Assembly (NCBI RefSeq): GCF_016907015.1
Contig: NZ_JAFBBE010000005.1
Span: 1-64,000, forward strand
Length of the DNA stretch: 64,000 nucleotides
Direction: 5' to 3'
Source of the DNA: Oceanisphaera litoralis
Lineage (GTDB): Bacteria > Pseudomonadota > Gammaproteobacteria > Enterobacterales > Aeromonadaceae
The notes below the pieces were generated by a model, which saw nothing but the letters and a program-made list of their open reading frames with translations, did no database searches and was not told the origin of the DNA. The translations under genes and the position numbers were made by a program. This document shows, piece by piece, positions 16,181-26,147 of this stretch (position 1 is its first letter; each line of letters opens with the position of its first letter).

Positions 16181-18490
16181 ATGGATAAGCGGCTGTTCTT
16201 TTTCTGCTTCGGCATCTCAACCGTCATGATCTGGCCCTGGCTTCCCGCCTGGGACTGGTGGTTACCACTGGTCTGTCTGGGCTGCCTGTGTTGGCGGCCA
16301 AGGCCAATGATGGCCTGTCTGTTGTTCGGGTTGGTCTGGGCGCTGTGTTACAGCCACTGGCAACTGGGTTGGCTGCAAGCTCCCGATCTGTTTCAGCGCA
16401 GCCAGCTTGTTGCCGGTACGGTAGAGCGTGTTCAGCACCGGGAGATGGGTGCAAGCAGGCTGATTGTCAGTCTGAAAAGCCTGAATGGTCAAGTACTTTC
16501 CCCCCACCCAAGGGTGCTGCTGAGCTGGTATGGGCAGGATGACGCTCCGGCCGTCGGCGATAATATTCAGTCGATCAGTCGGTTACAGCCCCCCCACAGC
16601 CTGCTTAATCCGGGCAGTTTCAACAGCGCGCGCTGGCTGCTGGGGCAGGGGATCACGGCCCGGGGCTATCTGACCGGCACCCTGGGACACCAGGCTGCCG
16701 ACGCTTCGCATCGTACCCGGCTGGCACGGCACATCGACGCCATGACCGCCGACTTGCCCGCCCGGCGCTGGCTGCTGGCCCTGAGTGTGGGAGACCGCAG
16801 CGGGCTGCAGCAAGCAGACTGGGTCATGCTGCGGGGTTTGGGGGTGAGCCACCTGTTTGCCATTTCGGGCCTGCATATCGGGCTGGTGGCAGGGCTGGGC
16901 CTGCTGGCCGGCCGTCTGAGTGGCAGTCGGCTGCTGGCGGTGATGCTGGCGGGAGGGCTGGCACTGGGGTATGCCTGGCTGGCCGGTTTTTCGTTGCCCA
17001 CCCAGCGGGCTCTGCTGATGTTGCTGTTGTGGCTGGGGCTGTTTTGCTGGGCACGCTTCTGGAGCGGTCGCCGTTTGTTATTGCTGACCATGACACTGCT
17101 GCTGGCGGTCATGCCCTGGCTGGCACTGGATCTGGGGTTCTGGTTGTCGGTGCTGGCGGTGGCCGCCCTGCTGGCCAGTGCCGGCTGGCTGGGGGGACAC
17201 GGCCTGTGGCGATTGCAGTTGGGGCTGAGCCTGCTGTTGCTGCCGTTGATCATCCTGCTCTTCGGCGGCATCAGCTGGCTGTCGCTGCCGGTCAACCTGT
17301 TGTTGATCCCCCTGTTTTCGCTGTTGCTGATCCCGCTGTTGCTGCTGGCCTGTCTGTTGCTGTTACCGGCGCCCGGGCTGGCCATGGCGGTGCTGGTGTT
17401 GCTCAACGGCCTGTTCGAGCCGCTGATGGCCGGCCTGCACTGGCTGAATGACAGCCTGTCTCCCTGGCAGGCGTTGTCGGGCAGGGCCCAGGGGCTTTGG
17501 TTGTTATTGTTTATGCAGCCGCTGGCCCTGCTGTTGCCCAGGGCGCGCTGGCTGCTGGCGCTGGCCATGTATCTGCTATTGCTGCAACCCGGGGTACTGA
17601 AACCGGTTGTCCATGAGCCGTTTGCCCATGAGCCGCTTGTCCATAAACCGATTGTCCATAAACCGATTGCCCATGAACCGTTTGTCCATGAACCAGGGCC
17701 CGAACCCCGCTGGGAGGTACGGATACTGGATGTGGGCCAGGGGCTCTCGGTGCTGGTGACCCAGGGTCGGCGGGCGCTGCTTTATGACACCGGTGATCGG
17801 TTCGACTCGGGTTTCAACATGGCCGATGGGGTGATACTGCCGCTGCTGACCCGGCTGGGCATCGACGAGCTGGATTATCTGGTGATCAGTCACGACGACC
17901 GGGATCACAGCGGCAACCGGGAGTATCTGGCCGCCACCCTGCCGATACGCTTTCGACGGGGAGTCTGGCCGGACGGGTTGCATTGTCGTGCGGGGCAAAC
18001 GGAAGCCTGGGGGCCGCTGACGCTGCGGATGCTGTGGCCGGTTACCCCGAGCGGCCATCGCAACAACGACTCCTGTGTGCTGCATATCGGGGATGGCACC
18101 CTGTCCCTGCTGCTGACCGGTGACATAGAAGCCGAGGCCGAGCGGGGCCTGCTGGCAACGGGGCAGCCGGTGGCGGCCCAGTTGTTGCTGAGCCCGCATC
18201 ACGGCAGTCGCAGCTCCTCCTCCGAGGCGTTCAACCGGGCGGTGGCGCCCGACTGGGTGGTGCATACCGCCGGTTTTGCCAATCGCTGGGGCTTTCCGTC
18301 TGCCGAGGTGGTGGCCCGCTTCAACCGCCAGGGGGTAACCCAGTTGATCACGGGGGAGCATGGCATGGTGCACCTGGTGGCGGACGGCCATCGCTGGCGA
18401 CTGCTGCAGCCCCGGCGCCCCGGGCCCTGGTATCAGCGGCTCAATGCCTGGTTGACGACTGGCGGCAGACCCCCTAAGCCGTTAGAATAG
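16181..18490 (+). CDS. comEC: DNA internalization protein ComEC/Rec2
   Basis: This 769-residue integral membrane protein matches ComEC. It has N-terminal helices with a DUF4131-like soluble part (about 1-180), the competence membrane domain (about 190-460, with [27 protein letters not shown]), and a C-terminal metallo-beta-lactamase-like domain (about 510-740) with [24 protein letters not shown] and [12 protein letters not shown]. It forms the inner-membrane channel for single-stranded DNA uptake in transformation. Between the membrane and nuclease-like domains (residues about 476-505) lies a run of six VxHEP-type pentapeptides encoded by a 15-bp minisatellite. The start has only a weak ribosome binding site. 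msbA follows 27 bp downstream. Confidence 0.92.
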   Translation: MDKRLFFFCFGISTVMIWPWLPAWDWWLPLVCLGCLCWRPRPMMACLLFGLVWALCYSHWQLGWLQAPDLFQRSQLVAGTVERVQHREMGASRLIVSLKSLNGQVLSPHPRVLLSWYGQDDAPAVGDNIQSISRLQPPHSLLNPGSFNSARWLLGQGITARGYLTGTLGHQAADASHRTRLARHIDAMTADLPARRWLLALSVGDRSGLQQADWVMLRGLGVSHLFAISGLHIGLVAGLGLLAGRLSGSRLLAVMLAGGLALGYAWLAGFSLPTQRALLMLLLWLGLFCWARFWSGRRLLLLTMTLLLAVMPWLALDLGFWLSVLAVAALLASAGWLGGHGLWRLQLGLSLLLLPLIILLFGGISWLSLPVNLLLIPLFSLLLIPLLLLACLLLLPAPGLAMAVLVLLNGLFEPLMAGLHWLNDSLSPWQALSGRAQGLWLLLFMQPLALLLPRARWLLALAMYLLLLQPGVLKPVVHEPFAHEPLVHKPIVHKPIAHEPFVHEPGPEPRWEVRILDVGQGLSVLVTQGRRALLYDTGDRFDSGFNMADGVILPLLTRLGIDELDYLVISHDDRDHSGNREYLAATLPIRFRRGVWPDGLHCRAGQTEAWGPLTLRMLWPVTPSGHRNNDSCVLHIGDGTLSLLLTGDIEAEAERGLLATGQPVAAQLLLSPHHGSRSSSSEAFNRAVAPDWVVHTAGFANRWGFPSAEVVARFNRQGVTQLITGEHGMVHLVADGHRWRLLQPRRPGPWYQRLNAWLTTGGRPPKPLE
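17606..17695 (+). repeat. 15-bp minisatellite in comEC
   Basis: Six in-frame 15-bp units of the GTTGTCCATGAGCCG type encode [25 protein letters not shown] and FVHEP. The DNA differs between units mainly at the first base, at GTC/GCC and at GAG/GAA/AAA. Confidence 0.92.
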
Positions 18491-18517
18491 CGGCTCGTTT
18501 TTCAAGACAGAGACCTT

Positions 18518-20269
18518 ATGTCCCAAGATGACCACACTTCTTCCTGGCCCGTGCTCAAGCGGTTACTGGGTTATGTGAAGGAGCGCAAACTCGGTCTGGT
18601 GGCCGCCATTGTCGGCATGGCGGGCTATGCGGCCGTCGATACCACCTTTGTCTATTCCATCAAGCCGTTGATCGATGAGGGACTCACAGGTCAGGATCCC
18701 AATGTGCTGAAATGGATGCCGCTGTTTGTTATCGGCATCGTATTTCTGCGCGGCGTCTGTACCTTTCTGTCCGGCTATTGCATGGCCTGGGTCGGCAACC
18801 ATGTGGTGATGTCGCTGCAGCAGCAGGTATTCGGCAAGCTGATGGCGATGCCGGTGGCGTTTTTTGACCGCCATAACAGCGGCAACCTGCTGTCCAAGGT
18901 GACCTACGATGCCTCCCAGGTATCGTCGGCGGCCAGCTCGACCCTGGTGACTCTGGTACGGGAAGGCGCCACCGTGATGGGTCTGCTGGGGCTGATGCTT
19001 TATCATTCTTGGCAGCTGTCGCTGATTTTCTTTGTGGTCGGCCCCGTGGTCGGGGTCATGATAGCGGTGATCAGCCGTCGTTTCCGTCGCCTCAGTCGCG
19101 GCATGCAGGATGCCATGGGCAACATCACCAGCAGCACGGAGCAGATGCTGAAGGGCCACAAGGAAGTGCTGATGTTCAACGGCCAGCGGGTGGAGTCGGG
19201 TCGCTTTCACCGGGTCAGCAATGCGGTGCGTCAGCAGAACATGAAGATGGTGGCGGCAGATTCCATCGGCACGCCGCTGGTGCAGGTGATTGCCTCCAGC
19301 GCCCTGGCCATCCTCCTGTATGTGTCTACCTTCGACGATATTCAGGACCAGCTGACCCCCGGTACCTTTACCGTTATCGTCACCTCCATGATGATGCTGA
19401 TGCGGCCGCTCAAGAGCCTGACCCAGGTCAACGCCTCTTACCAGCGCGGCATCGCCGCCTGTCAGAGCCTGTTCGGTCTGCTCGACAGCGAAGGCGAGCA
19501 GGATACCGGCACCCGGCCCCTGGCTCGTGCCCGGGGTCTTATCGAGTTTGACCGGGTCGGTTTTACCTACCCCACCAAGGAAAATGCGGCGCTGAAAGAC
19601 GTCAGCTTCCGGCTTGAGCCCGGCAAGACCATAGCACTGGTCGGCCGCTCCGGCTCCGGCAAGAGCACCATCGCCAGCCTGCTGACCCGTTTCTACGATA
19701 TCGATGACGGCGAAATCCGCCTCGACGGCGTGGATCTGCGCGAATACAAGTTGAGCGATCTGCGCCGCCAGTTTGCGCTGGTATCCCAGCAGGTGCATCT
19801 GTTCAACGACACCATCGCCAACAACATCGCCTATGCGGCCGAAGGCGAATACAGCCGGGAGCAGGTTATCGCGGCGGCAAAGGTGGCCTATGCGGATGAA
19901 TTCATCAACAAGCTGGAGCAGGGCTACGACACCATCATCGGTGAAAACGGCGCCAGCCTGTCCGGTGGCCAGCGTCAGCGTATCGCCATTGCCCGGGCCC
20001 TGCTGCGCAATGCGCCGCTGCTGATCCTGGACGAGGCGACCTCGGCACTGGATACCGAGTCGGAACGCCATATTCAGGCGGCATTGGATGCCCTGCGCAA
20101 GGACAGAACCGCGCTGGTGATAGCCCATCGTCTGTCGACCATCGAAAACGCCGACGAGATCCTGGTGATCGACGAAGGCCGGGTAGTGGAGCGGGGCTCT
20201 CACCTCGAGCTGCTCGAGCGCCAGGGGGTGTATGCCCAGCTCAGAAGCATTCAGTACGGCGAGGGCTGA
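18518..20269 (+). CDS. msbA: Lipid A export ABC transporter MsbA
   Basis: This 583-residue half-transporter (E. coli 582) has six N-terminal membrane helices and a C-terminal ATPase with Walker A GRSGSGKST near residue 376, signature LSGGQRQR near 486, Walker B LLILDEATSALD and H-loop AHRLST. It flips core-lipid A across the inner membrane. It is followed by lpxK with a TGATG overlap, the usual gammaproteobacterial order msbA-lpxK-ycaR-kdsB, so it belongs to an LPS-assembly operon. It is essential in E. coli. Confidence 0.98.
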   Translation: MSQDDHTSSWPVLKRLLGYVKERKLGLVAAIVGMAGYAAVDTTFVYSIKPLIDEGLTGQDPNVLKWMPLFVIGIVFLRGVCTFLSGYCMAWVGNHVVMSLQQQVFGKLMAMPVAFFDRHNSGNLLSKVTYDASQVSSAASSTLVTLVREGATVMGLLGLMLYHSWQLSLIFFVVGPVVGVMIAVISRRFRRLSRGMQDAMGNITSSTEQMLKGHKEVLMFNGQRVESGRFHRVSNAVRQQNMKMVAADSIGTPLVQVIASSALAILLYVSTFDDIQDQLTPGTFTVIVTSMMMLMRPLKSLTQVNASYQRGIAACQSLFGLLDSEGEQDTGTRPLARARGLIEFDRVGFTYPTKENAALKDVSFRLEPGKTIALVGRSGSGKSTIASLLTRFYDIDDGEIRLDGVDLREYKLSDLRRQFALVSQQVHLFNDTIANNIAYAAEGEYSREQVIAAAKVAYADEFINKLEQGYDTIIGENGASLSGGQRQRIAIARALLRNAPLLILDEATSALDTESERHIQAALDALRKDRTALVIAHRLSTIENADEILVIDEGRVVERGSHLELLERQGVYAQLRSIQYGEG

Positions 20270-21234
20270 TGCAGGCCTGGTACCGTAAGCACACCGGCTG
20301 GCTGTGGGGGCTGGCCCCCCTGAGCGGCCTGTTTGCGCTGGTCAGCGGCCTGCGTCGCTGGCTGTTCCGGCGAGGGAGCAAGGCGGTGTACCGGGCGCCG
20401 GTGCCGGTGGTGGTGGTCGGCAACCTGACCGTGGGTGGCAATGGCAAGACCCCCTTGGTGGTCTGGCTGGTCACCTGGCTGCGCCGACAGGGATATACCC
20501 CGGGCGTGATCAGCCGTGGCTATGGCGGCAACGCCGAGCGGTATCCGCTGTTGCTGACGGCGGACACAGAGCCCGGACAGGCCGGTGACGAGCCGGTGCT
20601 CATTTATCGGCGCACCGGTTGCCCGGTGGTCGTTGGCCCCAAACGGGGGGAGGCGGCGGCGCTGCTGGCAACCCGGGGAGTGGACATCATCATCAGCGAC
20701 GACGGTTTGCAGCATTACGCCCTGGCCCGGGATATAGAGCTGGTGGTGGTGGATGGCAAACGGCGCTTCGGCAACGGTCATCTGCTGCCGATGGGCCCCC
20801 TGCGCGAGGGCTTGTGGCGGCTGGACCGGGTGGATGCCATCATCAATAACGGCGGACCGGCCGACGCCGGAGAATATATGATGACGCTCGAACCCGGTGC
20901 CCTGCAAGCGGTCGGCGGCAAACAGGCTGCCCCCGAGCCGGGCGCCCGTGTTCATGCCCTGGCGGGCATCGGTCATCCGCCGCGTTTTTTTGCGACCCTG
21001 GAACAGTTGGGCTTTATACTGGAACAGCGGCTGGCGCTGGCCGATCACCAGGCGGTAGTCCCCGAGCAACTTACCGGCTTGCAGTCGGCACCGCTGCTGA
21101 TCACCGAAAAAGACGCGGTCAAATGGCCGGGGGGGCATGACAATACCTGGTTTGTGCCGGTGGATGCCCGATTGCCCGCCGCATTCGAACAACTGCTTTT
21201 AACTCGACTCAAGGAGCTAGATCATGGCGATTGA
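20269..21234 (+). CDS. lpxK: Tetraacyldisaccharide 4'-kinase LpxK
   Basis: This 321-residue inner-membrane-associated kinase phosphorylates the 4' position of the lipid A disaccharide to give lipid IVA. It has an N-terminal hydrophobic helix, the P-loop [17 protein letters not shown] near residue 50-64, SRGYGG, and [21 protein letters not shown], all diagnostic for LpxK. It overlaps msbA at the start (TGATG) and the ycaR gene by 11 bp at the end, so its translation is coupled to both neighbours. Confidence 0.97.
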   Translation: MQAWYRKHTGWLWGLAPLSGLFALVSGLRRWLFRRGSKAVYRAPVPVVVVGNLTVGGNGKTPLVVWLVTWLRRQGYTPGVISRGYGGNAERYPLLLTADTEPGQAGDEPVLIYRRTGCPVVVGPKRGEAAALLATRGVDIIISDDGLQHYALARDIELVVVDGKRRFGNGHLLPMGPLREGLWRLDRVDAIINNGGPADAGEYMMTLEPGALQAVGGKQAAPEPGARVHALAGIGHPPRFFATLEQLGFILEQRLALADHQAVVPEQLTGLQSAPLLITEKDAVKWPGGHDNTWFVPVDARLPAAFEQLLLTRLKELDHGD

Positions 21235-21412
21235 CGCCAAACTGGTGGAAATCATTGCCTGCCCGGTATGCAAGGGCAAGTTACAACTGGACCGGACCCA
21301 TAACGAACTGGTGTGCCGCTTCGATCGGCTGGCCTATCCCATTACCGAAAACATTCCGGTACTGCTGGAAAACCGGGCCCGCAAACTGAGCCTGGACGAG
21401 CTGCCCGCATGA
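21224..21412 (+). CDS. ycaR: Trm112-like protein YcaR
   Basis: This 62-residue protein has [11 protein letters not shown] near the N-terminus, [20 protein letters not shown], and the family C-terminus. It matches the Trm112/UPF0434 family, small zinc-ribbon-like proteins conserved between lpxK and kdsB. Only the first CxxC pair and one later Cys are present, so zinc binding may be partial. Function in bacteria is unclear. It overlaps lpxK (start) and kdsB (ATGA at the stop). Confidence 0.93.
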   Translation: MAIDAKLVEIIACPVCKGKLQLDRTHNELVCRFDRLAYPITENIPVLLENRARKLSLDELPA

Positions 21413-22158
21413 GCTTCGTGGTGGTGATCCCCGCCCGCTTCAGTTCGACTCGTCTGCCCGGCAAGCCGCTGGCCGATATTCACGGCAAGCCGATGATACT
21501 GCGGGTGGCGGAGCAGGCGCAGCAGAGTGGCGCGGCCCGGGTGGTGGTGGCCACCGACGATGTCCGCATTCGCGACGCACTGGCACACAGCGGCGTCGAG
21601 GTCTGCATGACTGGCGCCCATCACGAGTCCGGCACCGAACGCCTGGCCGAGGTGGTCGAGCTGCTGGGGCTGGCGCCGGACGACATAGTGGTGAATGTGC
21701 AGGGTGACGAGCCGCTGCTGCCGCCGGCCCTGGTGGATCAGGTGGCGGGTCTGCTGGCCGACAGCGATGCGCCCATGGCGACCCTGGCCACCCCGCTGGA
21801 TCAGGCGGCCCAGCTGACCGACCCCAATGTGGTCAAGGTGGTGCAGAGTCGGGCCGGACGCGCGCTGTATTTCAGCCGCTCCGCCATTCCCTTCGACCGG
21901 GACGGCACGGCCGGCGGCGCACCGGATCTGCGCCACTGCCGCCGGCATATCGGCATCTACGCCTATCGGGCCGGCTTTATCCGCCGTTACCTGGCATTGC
22001 CGGTCAGCCCGCTGGAGCAATTGGAAAAACTGGAGCAGCTGCGGGTGCTCTGGCATGGCGAGTCGATAGCACTGGCCGATGCCTGTGAAATACCGCTGCC
22101 GGGGGTCGATACCCCGGAAGATTTGGAAGCAGTTCGTCGCCAGCTGGCTTCCCGTTGA
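21409..22158 (+). CDS. kdsB: CMP-KDO synthetase KdsB
   Basis: The 249-residue enzyme activates KDO with CTP for attachment to lipid A. It has the nucleotidyltransferase motif [17 protein letters not shown] at residues 4-20, [16 protein letters not shown] and [12 protein letters not shown], as in the E. coli enzyme. The ATG at 21409 overlaps the ycaR stop as ATGA; an open frame exists upstream to 21313 but would overlap ycaR entirely. It ends the msbA-lpxK-ycaR-kdsB operon. Confidence 0.97.
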   Translation: MSFVVVIPARFSSTRLPGKPLADIHGKPMILRVAEQAQQSGAARVVVATDDVRIRDALAHSGVEVCMTGAHHESGTERLAEVVELLGLAPDDIVVNVQGDEPLLPPALVDQVAGLLADSDAPMATLATPLDQAAQLTDPNVVKVVQSRAGRALYFSRSAIPFDRDGTAGGAPDLRHCRRHIGIYAYRAGFIRRYLALPVSPLEQLEKLEQLRVLWHGESIALADACEIPLPGVDTPEDLEAVRRQLASR

Positions 22159-22277
22159 AGCGGGATCCGGGCCGATGAGCAAAAAATTCTGCAATAAATG
22201 CAATAAAAGAGTTAACGGGGTACATTGCCCCGCAGTTATGGCGGCTAAGCGTCACAAGGAAACGTTCGAGGAACTAT

Positions 22278-23288
22278 ATGATTACCCTGGGTGAATACAT
22301 CGTAAAGACACAGTCCGAATACCCCAGCGCCAGCGGCGAGTTGACGTCACTGTTGTCTTCCATCCGTCGTGCCGCCAAGGTGGTTAACCGGGAAATCAAC
22401 CGGGCCGGGCTGGTGACCGACATCATCGGTGGCAGCAACGGCAGCGAAAACGTGCAGGGTGAAACACAGCAGAAGCTGGATGTGTTCGCCAACGACATGT
22501 TCAAGGCGGCACTGGAAGCGCGGGGCGAAGTCTGTGGCATCGCGTCCGAAGAAGAAGACCATTTCGTGGCCTTCGACGACAAGCGCCAGAGCAACGCCAA
22601 ATACGTGGTGTTGATGGATCCGCTGGACGGCTCCTCGAACATCGACGTGAATGTGTCTATCGGCACCATTTTCTCCATCTATCGCCGGGTCAGCGAGCCC
22701 GGCGAGCCGGTGAACATCGAAGACTTCCTGCAGCCGGGCGTGAATCAGGTGGCCGCCGGCTACGTGGTCTACGGTTCATCCACCATGCTGGTATACACCA
22801 CCGGCAACGGGGTGCACGGCTTTACCTACGATCCCACCCTGGGTTCCTTCTGCCTGTCTCACGAGAACATTCGCATTCCCGAGCAGGGTGCCATCTACTC
22901 CATCAACGAAGGCAACTACATCAAGTTTCCGGAAGGGGTGAAGAAGTACCTGAAGTTCTGCCAGGAGAAGGACGAAGCCACCAAGCGTCCCTACAGCTCT
23001 CGCTATATCGGCTCTCTGGTATCCGATTTCCATCGGAATATGCTCAAGGGCGGCATCTACATCTATCCGTCCGGCACCAGCAACCCCAACGGCAAGCTGC
23101 GGTTGCTGTATGAGTGTAATCCGCTGGCATTCATGGCCGAACAGGCCGGTGGCAAGGCCACCGATGGTTTCCGCCGCATCATGGAAATCAAGCCCACCGA
23201 GCTGCATCAGCGCACCCCCTACTTTGTGGGGTCGAGCAAGATGGTCGACAAGGCCGGCGAGCTGATGGCGCAGTACTCCGCCGAGTAA
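22278..23288 (+). CDS. fbp: Fructose-1,6-bisphosphatase class 1
   Basis: This 336-residue cytoplasmic enzyme removes the C1 phosphate of fructose-1,6-bisphosphate in gluconeogenesis. It shows [27 protein letters not shown], and the metal-binding [14 protein letters not shown] around residue 113, typical of class 1 FBPases. The N-terminus [10 protein letters not shown] is complete. The start follows TTCGAGGAACTATATG, with GAGG as ribosome binding site. It is monocistronic, followed directly by a 70-bp inverted-repeat element and a strong terminator. Confidence 0.97.
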   Translation: MITLGEYIVKTQSEYPSASGELTSLLSSIRRAAKVVNREINRAGLVTDIIGGSNGSENVQGETQQKLDVFANDMFKAALEARGEVCGIASEEEDHFVAFDDKRQSNAKYVVLMDPLDGSSNIDVNVSIGTIFSIYRRVSEPGEPVNIEDFLQPGVNQVAAGYVVYGSSTMLVYTTGNGVHGFTYDPTLGSFCLSHENIRIPEQGAIYSINEGNYIKFPEGVKKYLKFCQEKDEATKRPYSSRYIGSLVSDFHRNMLKGGIYIYPSGTSNPNGKLRLLYECNPLAFMAEQAGGKATDGFRRIMEIKPTELHQRTPYFVGSSKMVDKAGELMAQYSAE

Positions 23289-23358
23289 TGTAGGGTCGAA
23301 TTTATTCGACCGTATCAAGCCGTGCAATAGTATGTGGTCCAATGAATTGGACCCTACA
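23289..23358. repeat. 70-bp MITE-like inverted-repeat element behind fbp
   Basis: The element starts TGTAGGGTCGAATTT and ends GAATTGGACCCTACA, near-perfect 15-bp terminal inverted repeats, and each end is itself a small palindrome. It begins at the base after the fbp stop codon. Confidence 0.75.
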
Positions 23359-23362
23359 AAAC

Positions 23363-23389
23363 CCCGAGTCTGACAGGCTCGGGTTTTTT
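23363..23389 (+). terminator. Intrinsic terminator of fbp
   Basis: A GC stem (CCCGAG/CTCGGG, 23363-23368 and 23378-23383) is followed by six T. Confidence 0.88.
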
Positions 23390-23663
23390 GTTTGTGCTGT
23401 ATGAAAATATCGACGGCGCCGGTACCAACATGCTGCACGGATGTAGGCACTGCTTTAGCTGTGCAATATCGCGCAGCGATATCCCAACTCAGATTTTTCC
23501 TGTACCGCTGTAAATGTTGAACCCGCAGACCCATTCGGTGGCATGAGAACGTGTGCACCAGAACCTGCTGCGCAGGTTTTCGCGGCTAAAGCGCGCGACT
23601 ACATTCGTGCAATATGCATACATCGGAGGCGCTGTACTTTCTCTTCACGATTCTTCACATAAA
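23390..23663. other. Intergenic region between fbp and gltA
   Basis: No gene is visible. It contains several short palindromes (for example around ATATCGCGCAGCGATAT and AACCTGCTGCGCAGGTT), which suggests worn repeat elements. Confidence 0.5.
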
Positions 23664-23696
23664 CAAAAAAGGCCGGCATGTTATGCCGGCCTTTTG
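23664..23696 (-). terminator. Terminator of gltA, bidirectional
   Basis: A perfect 9-bp stem (23671-23679 and 23683-23691) with a 3-nt loop is flanked by A-rich and T-rich tracts, so it works for gltA on the minus strand and backs up fbp on the plus strand. Confidence 0.92.
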
Positions 23697-23723
23697 CTGT
23701 TGAGCTGTGATGCTTAACGGCGG

Positions 23724-25010
23724 TTACTTCTCTACCTGCGTCTTGAACTCGCGCTCGGGGGCACCGGTGTACAGCTGACGAGGACGACCGATTTTCTGCT
23801 TGGGATCGGACATCATCTCGTTCCAGTGTGACATCCAGCCCACGGTGCGCGCCAGGGCGAAGATCACGGTGAACATGGAGGTCGGAATGCCGATGGCCTT
23901 CAGGATGATGCCTGAATAGAAATCGACGTTCGGATACAGCTGGCGCTCGACGAAGTAGGGGTCCGACAGCGCAATGCGTTCCAGCTCCATGGCCACGTCC
24001 AGCAGCGGATCTTCGATCTTCAGATCGTCCAGCACTTCGTGGCAGGTGTCGCGCATCACGGTGGCGCGCGGATCGAAGTTCTTGTAGACCCGGTGACCGA
24101 AGCCCATCAGACGGAAGGGGTCATCCTTGTCCTTGGCACGCGCGACAAATTCGGGAATACGATCCACGGAGCCGATTTCTTCCAGCATCATCAGGCAGGC
24201 TTCGTTGGCGCCCCCGTGAGCGGGGCCCCACAGCGAGGCAATGCCGGCGGCGATACAGGCGAAGGGGTTGGCACCACTGGAGCCGGCCAGACGCACGGTC
24301 GAGGTAGAGGCGTTCTGCTCGTGATCCGCATGCAGGGTGAAGATGCGGTCCATGGCGCGTTCGACAATGGGGTTGACCTTGTAGTCTTCACTGGGCACGG
24401 CAAACATCATCTGCAGGAAGTTGGCCGCATAGCTCAGGTCGTTGCGCGGGTAAATGAACGGCTGGCCCATGGAATACTTGTACGCCATGGCGGCGATGGT
24501 CGGCAGCTTGGCAATCAGGCGGTGGGCGGCAATTTCCCGGTGTTGCTGATTGTTGATGTCCATCGGCTCGTGGTAGAAGGCCGACAGGCCGGCGATAACA
24601 CCGCAGACGATGGCCATGGGGTGAGCATCACGGCGATAGCCCTTGAAGAAGGAGGACAGCTGCTCGTGTACCATGGTATGACGCATGATAAGACGCTGGA
24701 ACTGGTCGAACTGCTTGGCGGTGGGTGCCTCGCCGTACAGCAGCAGGTAGCAGACTTCGAGGTAGGTGGCGTTTTGCGCCAGCTGGTCGATGGGGTAGCC
24801 GCGGTGCAGCAGTATGCCCTTGTCACCGTCGATATAGGTGATTTCGGACTGGCAGGACGCAGTGGCCATAAAACCGGGATCATAGGTAAAATACCCATGT
24901 GAGCCCAAGGAACTAATGTCGATCACATCATAACCGGCAGTACCCGAGGCGATGGGAAGCTCAATGGGCTCCTTGCCGGGCAAGTGTAGAGTGGCCTTTT
25001 GGTCAGCCAT
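23724..25010 (-). CDS. gltA: Citrate synthase GltA (type II)
   Basis: This 428-residue enzyme condenses acetyl-CoA and oxaloacetate to citrate. It shows the N-terminal beta-rich extension of the hexameric, NADH-sensitive gram-negative type, GYPIDQLA, the catalytic His region [12 protein letters not shown], and [15 protein letters not shown] with the second catalytic His. The frame is open to 25070, but the ATG at 25010 is preceded by GAAGGAGACGTGCT, a strong ribosome binding site. It is divergent from sdhCDAB, the arrangement known from E. coli. Confidence 0.98.
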   Translation of the reverse strand: MADQKATLHLPGKEPIELPIASGTAGYDVIDISSLGSHGYFTYDPGFMATASCQSEITYIDGDKGILLHRGYPIDQLAQNATYLEVCYLLLYGEAPTAKQFDQFQRLIMRHTMVHEQLSSFFKGYRRDAHPMAIVCGVIAGLSAFYHEPMDINNQQHREIAAHRLIAKLPTIAAMAYKYSMGQPFIYPRNDLSYAANFLQMMFAVPSEDYKVNPIVERAMDRIFTLHADHEQNASTSTVRLAGSSGANPFACIAAGIASLWGPAHGGANEACLMMLEEIGSVDRIPEFVARAKDKDDPFRLMGFGHRVYKNFDPRATVMRDTCHEVLDDLKIEDPLLDVAMELERIALSDPYFVERQLYPNVDFYSGIILKAIGIPTSMFTVIFALARTVGWMSHWNEMMSDPKQKIGRPRQLYTGAPEREFKTQVEK

Positions 25011-25409
25011 AGCACGTCTCCTTCGCGTTCTTATAATAGGTCCACGGGTAGGTATTTTTACATAGTTCAAATAAATCTCTAACTACTATTGCCTCCCATG
25101 GTGCGAGCATATTGAAAACAGAACAGGAGGCTAATGTCAATTTTACTCGGTGTCGCCGGCCACGGGTTGACGTCGTTGTGCGATCGGCTTTACACATTTG
25201 GCAATTGCTGCAGACCCTACGTTGTAATTATTTTTCTCCTCCATATACTGGTGCCCCGAGGGTATATGGTGCAGTTAGGGGTCTGTTGCAAGTGCACTCG
25301 CTGGTGTTCGGAACGTCCTCGGGCATTCGGATTTCAGCACGCATTTTCTCTCATGCCCTTATTTCATATATCCGGGATTTATCTGTGAAAACAATAACTA
25401 ACGTGCTCA
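25011..25409. promoter_or_regulatory. Divergent gltA/sdhC control region
   Basis: About 400 bp with no credible gene separates gltA from sdhC, and both promoters must lie here. In E. coli the equivalent region carries ArcA and CRP control. I could not place confident -35/-10 or operator boxes by eye. Confidence 0.6.
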
Positions 25410-25808
25410 ATGGAGCTAGTGGGCAAGACCGTGACTAAAAAACAGAGACCTGTAAACCTCGACCTACGGACTATTCGCCAACCTGTCGCTGCAATCGCAT
25501 CTATCCTGCACCGGGTTTCCGGTGTCATCACGCTGTTCGCACTCGCCATCCTGCTGTGGCTGCTCAGTTACTCGCTTTCTTCCGAAACCGGGTTTCAGGC
25601 AGTTGTGGATATTCTCGACGGTTTCTTCGTCGGTTTTATCCTCTGGGGTGTGTTGACTGCGCTGGCCTATCACATAGTGGGTGGCATTCGTCACCTCATT
25701 ATGGACCTGGGCTACTGTGAAGAGCTGGAATCGGGTGCGCTGAGTGCCAAGGTGGCGTTCGGTGTGACTATCGTGTTGTCACTGTTGGCGGGGGTAATGG
25801 TATGGTAA
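25410..25808 (+). CDS. sdhC: Succinate dehydrogenase cytochrome b556 subunit SdhC
   Basis: This three-helix membrane protein of up to 132 residues anchors the dehydrogenase and binds heme b and ubiquinone together with SdhD. The diagnostic stretch [10 protein letters not shown], then [10 protein letters not shown] with the quinone-site Ser and Arg, and [14 protein letters not shown] with the heme-ligand His, are all present. The true start is uncertain: ATG 25410 has no clear ribosome binding site, and GTG at 25419 or 25431 would give an N-terminus closer in length to E. coli SdhC. It is the first gene of sdhCDAB and overlaps sdhD by 7 bp. Confidence 0.96.
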   Translation: MELVGKTVTKKQRPVNLDLRTIRQPVAAIASILHRVSGVITLFALAILLWLLSYSLSSETGFQAVVDILDGFFVGFILWGVLTALAYHIVGGIRHLIMDLGYCEELESGALSAKVAFGVTIVLSLLAGVMVW

Positions 25809-26146
25809 CCAATTCTGCAACCTTTGGTCGCAGCGGCGTACATGACTTTATGTTGATGCGCGCATCGGCCGTTATTCTGACCTTATATACCCTCTACCTG
25901 GTGGGTTTTATCGCCTTCAACGACATTACTTTTGATGTCTGGACGGGCTTCTTCGACAAGACCTTTACCAAGGTGTTTACGCTACTGGCGCTGTTCAGCA
26001 TGCTGATGCATGCCTGGATTGGTGCCTGGCAGGTGCTGTCCGACTACGTCAAACCGGCCTTCTGGCGCGGTCTGGCCCAGTTCGGGATAGTAGTGTTACT
26101 GCTGGTTTATGTACTGACCGGTATCGTCGTACTGTGGGGTGTATAA
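25802..26146 (+). CDS. sdhD: Succinate dehydrogenase membrane anchor SdhD
   Basis: This 114-residue protein has three membrane helices, and [25 protein letters not shown] carries the heme-ligand His and the quinone-site Tyr of the family. It pairs with SdhC. The start overlaps the sdhC stop, and the stop lies one base before the likely sdhA start at 26148. Confidence 0.95.
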   Translation: MVTNSATFGRSGVHDFMLMRASAVILTLYTLYLVGFIAFNDITFDVWTGFFDKTFTKVFTLLALFSMLMHAWIGAWQVLSDYVKPAFWRGLAQFGIVVLLLVYVLTGIVVLWGV

Positions 26147-26147
26147 G

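Noticed and set aside
13532..17695. Possibility that the LolD and ComEC minisatellites are the same repeat
   Set aside because: Both have 15-bp units, but the unit sequences and encoded peptides do not align on either strand.
22175..22294. 39-residue frame between kdsB and fbp with a Cys-x2-Cys and His-Cys pattern
   Set aside because: It overlaps the fbp start, has only a weak ribosome binding site and no family I know. It could be a zinc-ribbon micro-protein, but the evidence is too thin to list.
25071..25409. Short frames in the gltA-sdhC gap (25112-25438, 25134-25388)
   Set aside because: They lie in the divergent promoter region, overlap each other and have no domains or ribosome binding sites.
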